Shown here: positions 22,406 through 32,011 of the stretch, one piece after another
Position numbering within the stretch: position 1 is the stretch's first letter
How the letters are laid out: every line of letters begins with the position of its first letter
Assembly (NCBI GenBank): GCA_024114885.1
Contig: CP099418.1
Coordinates: forward strand, 2,666,001-2,730,000
DNA: 64,000 nt
Reading direction: 5' to 3'
From: Septoria linicola
Lineage: Eukaryota; Ascomycota; Dothideomycetes; Mycosphaerellales; Mycosphaerellaceae
Position numbers and translations under genes: made by a program
The notes under the pieces: generated by a model
What the model was told of the DNA's origin: nothing
Databases searched by the model: none
Seen by the model: the letters and a program-made list of their open reading frames with translations, nothing else

Positions 22406-24706
22406 TCACTTGACCTTGCTCATGACGGTCTCGGCGCCTCTCTCTCCATTCCATGCAGCAGCAGCGCTCTTTACACCACTCAGCATGTCTCTCCCATAGT
22501 CGTCCCGACATCTCAACACAGCCTCGACCCAACCAATCTGCACATCCCAGTACGCATTCTTCATCTTCTCAAAAGCCCCAATGACCGCCACACCCTTGTC
22601 CGCGCTCAACAGGTCTCCAAAGTTGGAAATCACTCTCCACTTGTCCTTGATCATGTCAAAAGTATCTGGATGCTGACTGAAGAATGCAAAGACTGTGACG
22701 ACGTCTTCCTTGATCTTCTCCGTGAAGGGGTCTGAACGTCGGAACTTGACGCCCTTGTTTCGTACGGCGGACAGGTAGCGGACGAGCAGAGCCTCGGAGA
22801 GCTCTTCTATGAAGATGTCTTGCAGGGAAGGATGCAGGATTCCGGTAAAGTCCTTGAGATAGTCTTCAAAAGTTGTGGTGATGGAAGCCATTGTCTTCTT
22901 GCCGTACCATGTTGGCGTGAAGAACTCGGTCAAAACCGGCCTGATGTCCGTTGCGAAGACGACTGCTGCGAAGATGGACATGCAATGTGTGGCAAGGTCG
23001 ACGTAGCCATTCGTGAGGGAGTCGTGGTCTGCTGTGCTTGTGACGGCATAGGCTGGGCTGACCAGAGGCTCATAGTCTTGCTTGAAGCGTGTGAGGAAGG
23101 AGACACTACCAGAATCTTCGTCGATGTTCGCAATTTGATCGTTTGCGATGGCGACGAGCCACTCTTGAAACGTTCCGACGCCCTCCAAAGAAGTAGGGTC
23201 GGGCGCGTTCTCGATCTTGCGGAACTCGTCGTCGATGAGACGCTGCCACATTTGCTGTCGTTCTCGGAGAGCGCGCATCATGGCGTCGACCACACCTTCC
23301 ACCACGTCTGGGCGGCCCGACGACTCTGCGACTGATAGTTGCTCGCGAAGCATGGTCCACATATCGCCCAGAGTCTTGGTATGCAGGTGGTCGTTGGCGT
23401 CCTGATCGAGGCTGCCCTCTTCCCTAGAGATGAACGTGCGTCGATCTGAAGTCGCCATGCGGTCCATCCACTGCTCAACAGCCTTGGTAATGAGATTGCG
23501 GTAATCACGCACGAGTTCAGTTTCGCGATCGTCGATGACATGGGGGGACAGGTCTTCTTGTTTGAGTCCAAGCCGAGTCATCTTGCTGTAGTACTTCGCT
23601 ACCCAGTTGAGAATGGCAAGCATGTGCACCGGAGTAATGTTGTTGTCGTCCAGTCGCGCCACGAGGAAGTCGTGCATAAGTTTGTGGTAGATGTTGGAGT
23701 AGGTCTGGAAGACCCTCCACTTCTTAGGCATAAGGTCCTGCATGCCGAGTTTGACAGTGTTTAGGTCGTTGAAGAACCAGCGGCATGCCTTTTCGAGCTT
23801 CTCCGGATCCTCGTCAAAGGCCTGTTTCACCTGATCGAACTGTGCTGCTGCGCTATACTCAATGGCCTGCAAGAACTTCTTCTTGTATCCTCGCAGCTCT
23901 CTCTGGCCAACGTTGATGCTTTTGAACCTTTGTGCCACATCCTGGAACTCTCTCTGGGCATCTTGCAATGCTTTTGTTTGGCGATCCTTCTTCTCTTCTT
24001 CCTCGATGACGAGCCCCAGCCTTACCACCAGGCCATTATTTCCCGCCTGCACCAGACCGATGAGATTTATACACGCCTGGCCAACATGCTCATCGAACCA
24101 TTCGACCACATCGTCCAATTTGGCAAAGTGATCGCGTAAAGTGACGCCGCTTTCCAATGATAGATTCTCAATCAACTCCAGTCCCGACTCGCGCTCGGCG
24201 CTTCCTTTAACCTGCTCCATGGCTCTGTCGCGAACGTCCCTCAGCTCTGACAAGCCAGAGTGAATGGCCAGCAGATTTGGCTGGGTTTCCAGGTCGTCGT
24301 CGTCCTCGCGCAGCAACTGCTCCAGCTCCTGCAGCTCGCTGCCAAAGGACCGGATCTTCTCCTTCATGTCCTCCACGGCGGCAAAGTTGCGTTGCATGAT
24401 GCTCATCTTGTTGATCTCGGGAAAGTCTTCAATCATGCCCTGTGCTTCAGCGCAGAGCTTGTCGATTTTCATCATCTCCTCCTTGATCAGCTGGACGGTG
24501 TGCTGGGCATTCTGGATGGACGACATGCCCTGCTGGGTCATGTGCAGCTGCTCGGCCAGGCCATGCTTGAGCTGGGCGTCAATGGTCGCCTTCTTGCGGG
24601 TGAAGTCATGGCGCAGCGAGGGCAGTTTGTCCAGGTCGTCAGGGTTGCGCAACAGCTCGGCCAGGCGCAGCGTTGGGTTGTCCAGCGCGGGTGGAGGCTC
24701 GTTCAT
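22406..24706 (-). CDS. SEC6: Exocyst subunit Sec6
   Basis: Single exon of 766 residues from the ATG at 24706. An in-frame upstream ATG at 24760 would add 18 Pro/Arg-rich residues, but the family typically starts close to the LAELLRNPDDLDKLPSLRHDF segment. An N-terminal coiled coil (about 30-150) is followed by the helical rods of the Sec6 family, with marker segments INLIGLVQAGNNG, VIEEEEKKD, LNWVAKYYSKM and TEFFTPTWYGKK. The exocyst tethers secretory vesicles at growing hyphal tips; Sec6 also contacts SNAREs. It is divergent from the mitochondrial ribosomal protein gene, with about 260 bp between starts. The absence of introns in such a long gene is notable next to its intron-rich neighbours. 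Confidence 0.93.
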   Translation of the reverse strand: MNEPPPALDNPTLRLAELLRNPDDLDKLPSLRHDFTRKKATIDAQLKHGLAEQLHMTQQGMSSIQNAQHTVQLIKEEMMKIDKLCAEAQGMIEDFPEINKMSIMQRNFAAVEDMKEKIRSFGSELQELEQLLREDDDDLETQPNLLAIHSGLSELRDVRDRAMEQVKGSAERESGLELIENLSLESGVTLRDHFAKLDDVVEWFDEHVGQACINLIGLVQAGNNGLVVRLGLVIEEEEKKDRQTKALQDAQREFQDVAQRFKSINVGQRELRGYKKKFLQAIEYSAAAQFDQVKQAFDEDPEKLEKACRWFFNDLNTVKLGMQDLMPKKWRVFQTYSNIYHKLMHDFLVARLDDNNITPVHMLAILNWVAKYYSKMTRLGLKQEDLSPHVIDDRETELVRDYRNLITKAVEQWMDRMATSDRRTFISREEGSLDQDANDHLHTKTLGDMWTMLREQLSVAESSGRPDVVEGVVDAMMRALRERQQMWQRLIDDEFRKIENAPDPTSLEGVGTFQEWLVAIANDQIANIDEDSGSVSFLTRFKQDYEPLVSPAYAVTSTADHDSLTNGYVDLATHCMSIFAAVVFATDIRPVLTEFFTPTWYGKKTMASITTTFEDYLKDFTGILHPSLQDIFIEELSEALLVRYLSAVRNKGVKFRRSDPFTEKIKEDVVTVFAFFSQHPDTFDMIKDKWRVISNFGDLLSADKGVAVIGAFEKMKNAYWDVQIGWVEAVLRCRDDYGRDMLSGVKSAAAAWNGERGAETVMSKVK

Positions 24707-24967
24707 GGGGGGCAATGGAGGAGGGAGGAACAGCCGTCTTGGGACGTTGTGTCTGCTCAATCGTCCATGCTTCTGCGTAGCTGTGAGGGTCGGTGTCGGT
24801 GTCCGTTTGGTGGTCCGAGCATGCTATAGAACTAGTTAGAACTACGCGAGTGAAGCTCCCTCGTCCTCTATTAAGTTACTGTCCATCACCATTTCAAGCC
24901 CACCACCACCACGCCTTTACTCAGTCTCAACACAGTCTTTACGCCACCCTGCGACGCCTTCGATAAC
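24707..24967. promoter_or_regulatory. Divergent promoter of SEC6 and uL30m
   Basis: 261 bp separate the two start codons. The plus-strand side is C-rich (CACCACCACCAC near 24900) just before the uL30m ATG. No specific sites identified. Confidence 0.45.
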
Positions 24968-25243
24968 ATGGCCTACTTCCGCATCACGCTCCTCCGCTCC
25001 GCCATTGGCCTGCCCAAAAAGACCTCGGGAGTCCTCCACGCGCTCGGCCTCAAAAAGCGCATGACCACCGTCTACCAACCCGTTTCGCAATCCGTTGCAG
25101 GTCAAATTTTCGCCATCAAGGAACTGGTCGATGTCACCGAGGTCGACAAGCCACTCACACAGGCCGAGATGAAAGACTTGCGACGCCCGGATCCTGGCTT
25201 CTGGGTGGAGACCAGAGCACGGGATGTGGGAAACGGACTATGA
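24968..25243 (+). CDS. MRPL33: Mitochondrial ribosomal protein uL30m
   Basis: Intronless, 91 residues: MAYFRITLLRSAIGLPKK followed by HALGLKKRMTTVYQPVSQSV and GQIFAIKELVDV, the uL30 ferredoxin-like fold. The C-terminal extension with RRPDPGFWVETR is typical of fungal MRPL33 orthologues. It is a large-subunit protein of the mitochondrial ribosome. The length is normal for the family. Confidence 0.92.
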   Translation: MAYFRITLLRSAIGLPKKTSGVLHALGLKKRMTTVYQPVSQSVAGQIFAIKELVDVTEVDKPLTQAEMKDLRRPDPGFWVETRARDVGNGL

Positions 25244-25462
25244 GAGCTCAACGACGGCTTCAGGAATTGGAGTCGATATGAGAGAGAGAGATATGAAGGT
25301 CGAAGACACAGGCAATGCACGCGCAGATAGCGAAATGCATCCGGATGCTCAAAAGCGACAGAGATATGCTGCGCCCGGCTCGCGCAAATGGAGAACACAG
25401 ACATCCCTCCAATGCAGCCCAACACTATGTGGGTGTACAAATGCAGGCAACATCAGAAATGC

Positions 25463-26075
25463 CTAATTCAGCATACCTTGACCACAGTGCGTGTGTCTGT
25501 CTGGACACGTCGGAGAGGAAGGGCAGAGAGGAAGGGCTCCACAACCAGTGTGATGTATGAATGTGATCCCGGATCTGGAAGAAATATGAAAGAAGTCGTG
25601 CGAGACGATCGAGACCAGTACATGCAAATCCACAAAGTCCACCTTCTCCATTCCCGCTTGTTTCATGTATGCTACTGTGCAATAGTCATATACAGAATGA
25701 TAGCTTGACTCAGCCGTCAGTACCATGAACGGTACTTGGGCCAGGTCGATCAGCCGCCTAGGCGGGTGGACCTGTAGAATGCAATCTGATGAGTTCGAAT
25801 CTCTCCGAGCTACCACTTCTGTCTGCAACAGACTCGAGTCGTCGTCCTTCAACGGCGGGTCATACTGAAGAGGCAATGGCGTGAGGCCGAAAGGTCTGAG
25901 CTGTAGTGTTAGACGTTGGGAGAGTATAGTTGATGTATTGGCCTCCAACGTAGAAGTATGTCCTGCTTGCATACGCTTCGAAAGTCTCTGGAGGAGATGC
26001 ATAGTACGTGTAGTTAGACTGAGAGAACGATGCTGGAGCTGTTGACAACAGGAGTAGTAGATAGAGAGACCACAT
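25463..26075 (-). pseudogene. Broken secreted alpha/beta-hydrolase (internal deletion plus frame break)
   Basis: Two minus-strand reading frames each match part of one fungal secreted alpha/beta-hydrolase family. The first (from ATG 26075) gives a signal peptide (MWSLYLLLLLSTAPASFSQ), then ETFEAYASRTYFYVGGQYIN, and stops at 25860. The second, in another frame from about 25897 to 25625, gives PFGLTPLPLQYDPPL, then RRLIDLAQVPFMVLTAESSYH and YDYCTVAYMKQAG. In intact members these parts flank about 200 residues holding the oxyanion region and the Gly-His-Ser-X-Gly nucleophile, all absent here. The C-terminal catalytic-His segment (Gly-Ile-His-Gly-Asn-Gly-His) is not seen either. The gene is therefore most likely dead. 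The family comparison is from memory. Confidence 0.7.
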
Positions 26076-26370
26076 TTCTAGAGGTGGTGGATGAAGAGTA
26101 TAAAGGACATCACCTACTTTCATAGCTATAGCATATATCCAGCCGCAATGGCTGCCCTATAAATCCTTTCGTGACATGCATTAGTTAACTTAGTACATGG
26201 TAGCGTGCATATGGCGGATCAGCGGTCGCCAAGAATTTTCGCGGAAGCTCTCTCGACTTTTCGCTGATGAGCTTCAAAAAACGCCAACACTTCGAACCGG
26301 TCACACCCTTCGATACACATCTCTCCACCTCCACCGACACCGTCGCCGACACTACCGTGCGATCCTCAGT

Positions 26371-27272
26371 ATGGGAAAAGATAGAAGCGAGGCCGAAATT
26401 GCGGCGAAGAAGGAGAAAAAGAACAAGCGCAAGCATGAAGAGGTCGACGAAGATGCTGCTCCAACACCAAAGAAGGAAAAGAAGAGCAAGAAGTCCCGCA
26501 AGAGTGATGTCGCCGACGACTCAGTGATGGACATTGACAACACCGAAGTCTCTGTCGCAGCACCAGCAACGGAGGAAGCAGACGACAAGAAAGCCATAAC
26601 CACACCAGCGGCCGTCGGAATCGCAGCTCTTGTGCCATTTGCGAATCCGCTGGCCAGTGAAAAGGACCAGAAGAAAGTCCTCAAATCCGTCAAGAAGGGT
26701 GAGTCCCAGTCTCGTAGTCCCCCCAGTAGCAATTCCCCATTTCCTGTCCCTACACATCACCCCCAATCATCATCGTCTCCGCAAAACCTGTCATCCGCGG
26801 AGCAGCAGTCGCGGCAACAGCCTCTGCACCAAGACCTGCTCATCGAAGAACCCAAACTCAGTACGTGGACCGATTTCCTAACATATTTGGGAACACAGCT
26901 GCCAAATCCAAAGCCCTGAAGCGCGGCGTAAAAGAATGCGTCAAATCGATTCGCAAATCTCCGCTCGCAACGCCCACGTCGCTTAACCCAGCTACGTTAC
27001 CTACAGGAATTGTCATCCTGGCCGCCGACATCTCTCCCATGGATGTCATCTCGCACATTCCAGTGCTGTGCGAAGACCACGGCATTCCGTACGTCTATGT
27101 TCCATCCCGAGCGGAACTTGGAGCTGCCGGAAGCACCAAGAGACCGACGAGTGTGGTCATGTTGACGCCGAACACGGGCAAAGGTGCGACAGAGAGCGCC
27201 GACGAGTGGAAGGAGGCATATGGAGAACTTAACAAGTTGGCGAGGAAGCTGGGCGCTGAAGTCAAGGTGTAA
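26371..27272 (+). CDS. NHP2: H/ACA snoRNP protein Nhp2 (L7Ae family)
   Basis: Exons 26371-26698 and 26899-27272, with a 200-bp intron (GTGAGT to ACAG), encode 233 residues. The N-terminal 90 residues are Lys-rich with several basic blocks (KKEKKNKRKH, KKEKKSKKSRK), fitting nucleolar localisation. After the splice the L7Ae fold follows: AAKSKALKRGVKECVKSIRK, GIVILAADISPMDVISHIPVLCEDHGIPYVYV, and SVVMLTPN. Nhp2 binds H/ACA guide RNAs for pseudouridylation and telomerase RNA biogenesis. The N-terminal extension is longer than in yeast (156 residues). The intron is stop-free in one frame until 26919, so it appears as an ORF extension but lacks conserved content. Confidence 0.92.
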
Positions 27273-27811
27273 ATGCTGTCTCAAGGCGAGAGTGAGGGGA
27301 GCTGATAGGGATCTGAGACTGAACCAAGTCTTCGCATGGTTGCAAAGGGGAAACGAGCGGAGTAAATGCGTGCTGACTCTACCGGAATGCCGTGCCTGGC
27401 CGCAGCGCTGGCATCCCGAGATGTGCAAAGGACGGATGAACCGCAGCGCTTGAGAATGCGCGACGATGTTGACATTAAAGGGGGAATTGGGCGTTCAGGA
27501 ACAGGTGTACAGGGCCGGGCAATTGTACACAAAGCGCTATACTATTGTGTCAATACCACATGCGACGAAGAGGTACTTTGCTTTCATGAGAGTCTTTGCC
27601 TATCGCCACTATTCATACACTTGCTTGGGATATCACATCGGCTGCAGAGGACTAGCTCTATCCCTCTGCCCGAGATCGTAAACGTCGTCCCTCAAATTGG
27701 TATCATGAAAACAGCAAGCAGTAACCACAAAACCCTGGTCCTCTCAACGCAGTATCCAGATGACACATCAGTCTGGAACAACATGGCCAAGAATGCGCCT
27801 ATCAGCTCCAA
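27273..27811. other. Intergenic between convergent genes
   Basis: 540 bp of shared 3' flank between NHP2 and the GGPP synthase. ORFs running through it (for example 27366-27980) are partly antisense to the synthase. Nothing else is seen. Confidence 0.45.
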
Positions 27812-29485
27812 CTATGCACTGGCGCTTGCTCTCGAGTGCTTTCCGCTGTCCACTCTCAACTTCTCCAAAATCTGCTTCACGTGTTCGCCCTTACCCTGCT
27901 GCGCCCCTTCCTGGACATCGATCTCGTCAGCCAGCTGCATCGCTTTCTTTGTCAAGCCCCTGAGTACTCTTCTCGTATAGGAAAAGCTTCCACAGTTTTC
28001 CATGTACTGCACCGCGTACCGCTTCACTTCCTCATCGTTCGTCTTTTGCTTCAAAATGTTGATGAGCACAAGATTGTTGGGATCGGAACGGATGGCATGA
28101 ATAATGGGAAAGGAGAATTTCCCTTCGGTGAGATCTTCGCAGAGACCTTTGTTCTGCGTATAGATGGTATCTGATAGATTGCGGTAATCGTCCAGGATCT
28201 GGAACAGCAAGCCGACAGTATTCACCAATGGAACATAGTTGGCCGGGCGATGAGGGAAGTCGGGGTTTGGGTTGAAGTTGTGCGAGGGGGATTCAGCGCA
28301 CATGAGTTTGATTGCTAGACGGAAAAGGCCTCCGGTCTTGTTGCCAACCATTTCGAGATAGTCATCCTCCGTGGGGCAAGTCAGAGTGTCCCGCCAGAAA
28401 AGGTCCATGCCTTGGCCGCGATGGAGATTGAGGAGTTCCTCGGTATAAATTTGAATCACGAACGGATTGTTGAGTGTCAGCAGATCTTGCAGAGCGCAGA
28501 AGTAGACATAGTTTGCGCTATTGATCGTTTGTGCGGTGCCAAAAATCGAGTGAGCAACTGGAATGCCTCTTCGTAGTTGGGAATTGTCTTCGACATCATC
28601 GATCAAAAGCGATGCTGTGTGTAGCATGGCAACCACTCGGGTAATCACTGCCAACGAAGAGGCAGGCACTTGGAGCCATTCGTTGAACGCACTAATCAAC
28701 TGTGATCGAATGTCCTTTCCGGGGTGGGATTCCAGGTAGGCATAGGGTCCTTGGAGGATGTTCTCCTTCTCTTGGCTCCAACTGCTGCCGCTGCCATCGA
28801 TCAGGTCGGCGCCTATCACCGTTGGCGGTGACTGCGTGTCTCGGGAATAGTCCCGTGGTGCCGAATTGGAAGCCACTTTCTGGCCGTGGCTCCGGCCCTG
28901 CGACATCCACACTCGCTCGTCCACCTGCGGATAGCGTCTATTCTGCAGCACGGAGCTCAGACTATGCTGGCTACGGTGTTTCTTGGACAGTCGGCGCGGA
29001 ATGGAGTGTTGATTATCGCTACTGGCAGTCGCTCGGTGGGAACTGGTCCTGGTGGGGATTGTAGCAGGGTTGATGATGTGTGACGAGGACAGAGGGGAGG
29101 GAGTGTCGGTGACGGTGGTGGTAGTGGTGGTGGTGGTGGCAGTTGTCGCTGTTGGCGCAGAGCTCATCTGATGGGCAAGTCGATTGCTGGGAGCATGTGA
29201 CAGAGACAAAGATCCGGAGCGGGAGGCAGTTGAGCCCGTGGGAGTGGTTGACGGCCGAGGAGCTTCACGCAGCACGACGGATGGGAACAGAGCGTACTTG
29301 GCTCGTGTCCGGGGCGTGGCCGTTGCAGCGTGGCCGTTGGAGTGGGCGTTGGTATTGGACGACGACGAGGACGAGGAGTAAACGGCGTCAGTCATGGCGA
29401 AGACAGCAGCAAGTCGTGTGCTGTCAGCCAGCTGCAGCTCCAAAGCTTCCGAATGCGGTGTTCCTTGTGCCGAAACACTGGACAA
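27812..29485 (-). CDS. GGS1: Geranylgeranyl diphosphate synthase
   Basis: Single exon, 557 residues. The first 230 residues are Ser/Thr-rich, including an eight-Thr run (ACC/GGT trinucleotide tract near 29100-29145). The trans-prenyltransferase core starts near KENILQGPYAYLESHPGKDIR. The first Asp-rich motif is LLIDDVEDNSQLRRG (DDVED about 295-299), with GTAQTINSANYVYF below it. The second is FQILDDYRNLSD (about 431), with KGLCEDLTEGKFSFPIIHAI after it. It condenses IPP with FPP to GGPP for protein prenylation and isoprenoid precursors. Relatives are yeast BTS1 and Neurospora al-3. The N-terminal extension is longer than usual and probably disordered. No terpene cyclase, P450 or carotenoid gene is nearby, so a housekeeping role is more likely. 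Confidence 0.92.
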   Translation of the reverse strand: MSSVSAQGTPHSEALELQLADSTRLAAVFAMTDAVYSSSSSSSNTNAHSNGHAATATPRTRAKYALFPSVVLREAPRPSTTPTGSTASRSGSLSLSHAPSNRLAHQMSSAPTATTATTTTTTTTVTDTPSPLSSSHIINPATIPTRTSSHRATASSDNQHSIPRRLSKKHRSQHSLSSVLQNRRYPQVDERVWMSQGRSHGQKVASNSAPRDYSRDTQSPPTVIGADLIDGSGSSWSQEKENILQGPYAYLESHPGKDIRSQLISAFNEWLQVPASSLAVITRVVAMLHTASLLIDDVEDNSQLRRGIPVAHSIFGTAQTINSANYVYFCALQDLLTLNNPFVIQIYTEELLNLHRGQGMDLFWRDTLTCPTEDDYLEMVGNKTGGLFRLAIKLMCAESPSHNFNPNPDFPHRPANYVPLVNTVGLLFQILDDYRNLSDTIYTQNKGLCEDLTEGKFSFPIIHAIRSDPNNLVLINILKQKTNDEEVKRYAVQYMENCGSFSYTRRVLRGLTKKAMQLADEIDVQEGAQQGKGEHVKQILEKLRVDSGKHSRASASA

Positions 29486-30103
29486 TCACAAGCCGATACG
29501 CAGCGCAGCGTGTGCACACGTCTCCCGTGACACTGGTGACCGCTGCACAGACTCTGCGCACAAACAACAGCTGATGAGTGAGTGAGTGGTGATGAGGATG
29601 ACAACAGGAAGACCAGGGCCAGCTCCGGCAGAAAAGCTTCTCAGGCAAAGAGTCGTAGAACTAGCAGCGCGCATTCCGCATGGTCGAAGCTCGCATACTC
29701 TCGACTATACGACGGCTGCTGATCGCCCACCCGACACCCGACACACGCCACCAGGTCGGTTCTGCTGCCCTGTCGATCTTCTGAGGCATCACCGCATGCT
29801 AGTCATCCGCTGCGACACGGTTCGCTGGTGTTCCTGCATGTCGGGTGAAGGTCTCTTCTGGAGCATGCTCGATGAGAGGAGAGAACGAACTGCGATAGCG
29901 ACCCCGGACAAGGTCGGACGGCTGGGATCATGGTCCGGACGTTTTGTGATCAGTTCCTTTTGCGTCAACATTACAAGTCGCTATTCTATACTATGGGTAT
30001 CATCGACAACAATCCCCCTCTCAGTGCAAGCAAGTGATTAACTTTCCACACCATGCCGAAGCACATTTCATTCCTGCCCGATATAAAAACTTGTAGCCAC
30101 GAG
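29486..30103. other. GGPP synthase promoter / 3' flank of MFS gene
   Basis: 620 bp between two minus-strand genes. No gene or clear element seen. Confidence 0.45.
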
Positions 30104-32011
30104 CTACTGCACACCTCTCGCATGACCTTGCTCTTCGTCACCAGCACATGCAAACTTCGAGAATCGGCGAATCGCCGCGCCCTTGTAGTAGAAGACGTAC
30201 GGAATAGCACAGCATGCCAGACCAATACATGCCAATAGCGTAGACGCCCATTGATCGCCCAGTCTGTGGTACATCTGAATCGTGAACAAGACCACGCAAG
30301 CACCCCAGATCGATCGAAGGAAAGTCTTTGCTGCAAGGGCGCTTGCAGCTTGCTGCTGATAAGTGTCGACCTGTTGCATATCAGCATTTGTCCTCAACAT
30401 GATCCGTGGCAGCTCACTTACCAAGTAATTGTTCGCAGAGTTGTACAGGAAAATGAAGCCGAAGCCAACGAACCAGCCTCCAAACGCTGGGCCAAACCAC
30501 GTGAGTCTCGAATAGCTAGTCCACGCGAAGATGAACAATCCGACCGGGATGAACCAGCAAGAGTACATCATCGGAATTAGTCGAACTTCAGCAGGCGGCT
30601 TGCCATTGTATTTCTCGACCTGCTTGAGGTAGTGAGTGTTCACCCATGGAGAGCATACAGCACTCATGATCACACCGAGTGCGAGTGGAATAAACATCAG
30701 TCCGGTGATCGAGGCAGAGTATCCTTTGCCTTCTTGAAACACGATCGGGTATGCCTGAGAGGTGTTAGCAACTTCCCACAAGTATGCTCGCACGTATACC
30801 CACTATGAAGAACATATAGAGCAATCCGTAAAGGACGGACATGTATAGTGATACAAAGAACACGATAAGCTCCTGGAATAGTAGCTGGAAAGGTCGCAAC
30901 AGAAACACTCGTAGTCTTTCACTCAGCGGTCGCAAGTCCAGGTCGACCTCGGTTACGTATCGATCGTCGCCGGTCTCCTTGCGCATCTTGCGAGCTCTTC
31001 GAGCTAGGATAGTCGGCGCATATGTTTCTGGTACAGTAAAGGTGATGAGGATATAGCAGAAACCCGAGAGGATCAACTGAAGCCAGTACAGCCATCGCCA
31101 GCCCAAGTGATCAGCTGTGAAGCCTCCAACAAGCGGTCCAATCTAGATCATTGACACTCAGTACAACACATCTGCCAACCTCGGAATATGCTTGGACTCA
31201 CCGCGGGCCCAATGAAGGGTGCGGCACTGAAAGCCGCCATTGGCACTCCTCTTTCCTCGTTCCTCCACAGGTCGGCCAGTGTCCCTCCGACAAGAGTCAT
31301 CGGCGCTGAGAAGGCAATGCCATCAATCGCTCGACATACCAGTAAGGTACCGATGTTCTCGGCCACCGCGCAGGGTATGATGAAGATCACTGCAATGAGC
31401 AGCGTGCTCGCATACATGACCCGTCTTCCCAAGATCTCGCTCATCGGCGCAAAAGCCATTGGGCCCACGCCGAAGCCTAGAACGAACAGCGTTATTGTAA
31501 GCAGGCTTACTTGCTCCGATACGCCGAAGGTTTCGCTAGGGCCTGTCAAGTCTGCTGTGATGACGGCCGAGTTGAAAGCTACCGCGAAGCAAGTAATGGC
31601 CACGACCATTGTGCACCACCATTTGTATGCCTTGGACCAGTTTTTTGGATTGTCTTCGTCATTCTCAACAAACGTAACAAGAGAGTACTCTTCGGGCTTT
31701 CGTTCACCAGTCTTGGTGCGTTTAATCGAAACGATAGGTTGAAGACCAGTAGCTGTTTCTTCCGTGTATTCTCGCATGCGATCGCCGGCTTCGGCGGTGA
31801 GCGTTCTGTACGGGAGGTTGACCACATCAACGGGATAGGCTTCGTGGGTGTTGACTTTGGTAAGGGGTCGATTGGGTATTGAAGCGTGGTCCTTGCTGCT
31901 ATGTTGCTCTTGTTGCTTTTCATGGTCCTTAACAGTAAGAGATGACGCGCTCGAAGATCGCCTCGATTCTGTCGAGAGACGTGAATGACGGTCGACTGTT
32001 GCTGCAGCCAT
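30104..32011 (-). CDS. MFS transporter, DHA1 family
   Basis: Complement of four exons, 30104-30370, 30422-30754, 30804-31142 and 31202-32011, total 582 residues. The ATG at 32011 (MAAATVDRHSRL) was chosen over an in-frame one at 32077 because the leader between them is not conserved-looking. The N-terminal tail is followed by EDNPKNWSKAYKWW, and the motif A-like loop SEILGRRVMY lies between TM2 and TM3. The second half has VLYGLLYMFFIAYPIVFQEG and NNYLVDTYQQQAASALAAKTFLRS. The third intron (51 bp) is a multiple of three without a stop; removing it restores the conserved YLVDTY junction. Likely a plasma-membrane proton-driven drug or small-molecule exporter; the substrate is unknown. Confidence 0.88.

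Noticed and set aside
24260..24839. Two overlapping plus-strand ORFs of about 190 codons
   Set aside because: Antisense shadows of the coiled-coil part of SEC6; Leu/Gln-rich and Ser-rich composition is what the reverse of a coiled coil gives.
27812..32011. GGPP synthase next to an MFS transporter as a terpenoid cluster
   Set aside because: No terpene cyclase, P450, prenyltransferase or regulator is nearby; flanking genes are housekeeping (NHP2, uL30m).
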